From: an uncultured Actinoplanes sp.
Lineage (GTDB): Bacteria > Actinomycetota > Actinomycetes > Mycobacteriales > Micromonosporaceae
Reading direction: 5' to 3'
Length of the DNA stretch: 7,493 nucleotides
Assembly (NCBI GenBank): GCA_934667465.1
Contig: CAKUMG010000256.1
Coordinates: 1 to 7,493, forward strand
Of the stretch, positions 7,276-7,493 are shown piece by piece. The notes beneath the pieces are model-generated. The model saw nothing but the letters and a program-made list of their open reading frames with translations, did not search any database and had not been told where the DNA came from. The position numbers and the translations under genes are program-made. How positions within the stretch are numbered: the stretch's first letter is position 1; each line of letters opens with the position of its first letter.

Positions 7276-7493
7276 TCAGTCGGTGGGCGCGGGCCTGACG
7301 AGGAACGAGCCCGCAGCGAAGAACGCGGTGCCGCCGTCCGACTGGTCGACCCACAGCTGGTCGCCGCGGTGCCGCAGGAACCAGCCGGGGTAGTTCGCCG
7401 ACTCGAGCACGATCGAGCCCGGCCCCGCACCGGCCGCCGGGCAGAATGTGGCGTCGCCGCGGAACGGCGGCGCCCCGTCGTCCCGTTGCAGCC
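7276..7493 (-). CDS. C-terminal fragment of a protein with an AbfB/CBM42 arabinose-binding domain
   Basis: The last 71 codons and TGA stop of a minus-strand gene whose 5' part lies beyond the right edge. The sequence contains two trefoil-type repeats of the AbfB (CBM42) family: GDATFCP, then SIVLESANYPGWFLRHRGDQLWV with the family's S-x-x-YPG-x-(Y/F)LRH pattern, and finally FFAAGSFLVRPAP, matching the closing x-x-A-x-F-x-V-x-P strand. CBM42 binds arabinofuranose side chains of arabinoxylan and is usually fused to an arabinofuranosidase or another hemicellulase (GH54, GH43, GH62 and others), so the full protein is probably an extracellular hemicellulase. The catalytic domain cannot be identified from this window. 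Confidence 0.85.
   Translation of the reverse strand, partial: LQRDDGAPPFRGDATFCPAAGAGPGSIVLESANYPGWFLRHRGDQLWVDQSDGGTAFFAAGSFLVRPAPTD

Overview
This is a very GC-rich window (strong G/C third-position bias, Actinobacteria-style secretion signals, short leaders with AAGGAG-type ribosome sites). The gene content fits a soil actinomycete, perhaps Micromonosporaceae or Streptomyces-like: a Uma2-family protein, a DUF4082-type surface or secreted protein, a secreted S1 protease, and GH62 and GH11 enzymes with carbohydrate-binding modules. Genus-level assignment is inference only.

Layout, left to right. (1) 1-459, minus: most of a Uma2-family PD-(D/E)XK nuclease-like protein; its C-terminus lies beyond the left edge. 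(2) 605-1556, plus: a broken remnant of a large secreted protein. It has a fragment resembling the C-terminal domain of the N,N-dimethylformamidase large subunit, a one-base frameshift in a run of five C, and a DUF4082 domain. There is no N-terminus or start. (3) 1588-3244, minus: a two-gene unit, a SerB-like HAD phosphatase followed by a DUF4261-like protein of unknown function, overlapping by 11 bases. (4) A perfect 14-bp hairpin, then 3353-4093, minus: a secreted trypsin-fold serine protease. (5) A 347-base divergent intergenic region with a promoter and LacI-type operator. (6) 4441-5919, plus: a secreted GH62 alpha-L-arabinofuranosidase with an N-terminal CBM13 beta-trefoil. (7) A four-copy tandem repeat and a perfect 14-bp convergent terminator. 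(8) 6026-7030, minus: a secreted GH11 endo-xylanase with a C-terminal CBM2-like module, with its own promoter and TTCCGG repeats upstream. (9) 7276-7493, minus: the C-terminal end of a protein with an AbfB/CBM42 arabinose-binding module, running off the right edge.

The right half (4441 to the end) is an arabinoxylan-degradation locus. GH62 would remove arabinose side chains, GH11 would cut the xylan backbone, and the CBM42 protein should bind or remove arabinose. The enzymes are not one operon: GH62 and GH11 are convergent and separated by a strong terminator, and each has its own candidate control site (a LacI-family operator for GH62, TTCCGG direct repeats for GH11). The left half is ordinary accessory or housekeeping content plus a decaying gene. 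I found no RNA gene, CRISPR array, insertion sequence, prophage or obviously novel multi-gene system. The least understood pair is the HAD phosphatase plus DUF4261-like protein.
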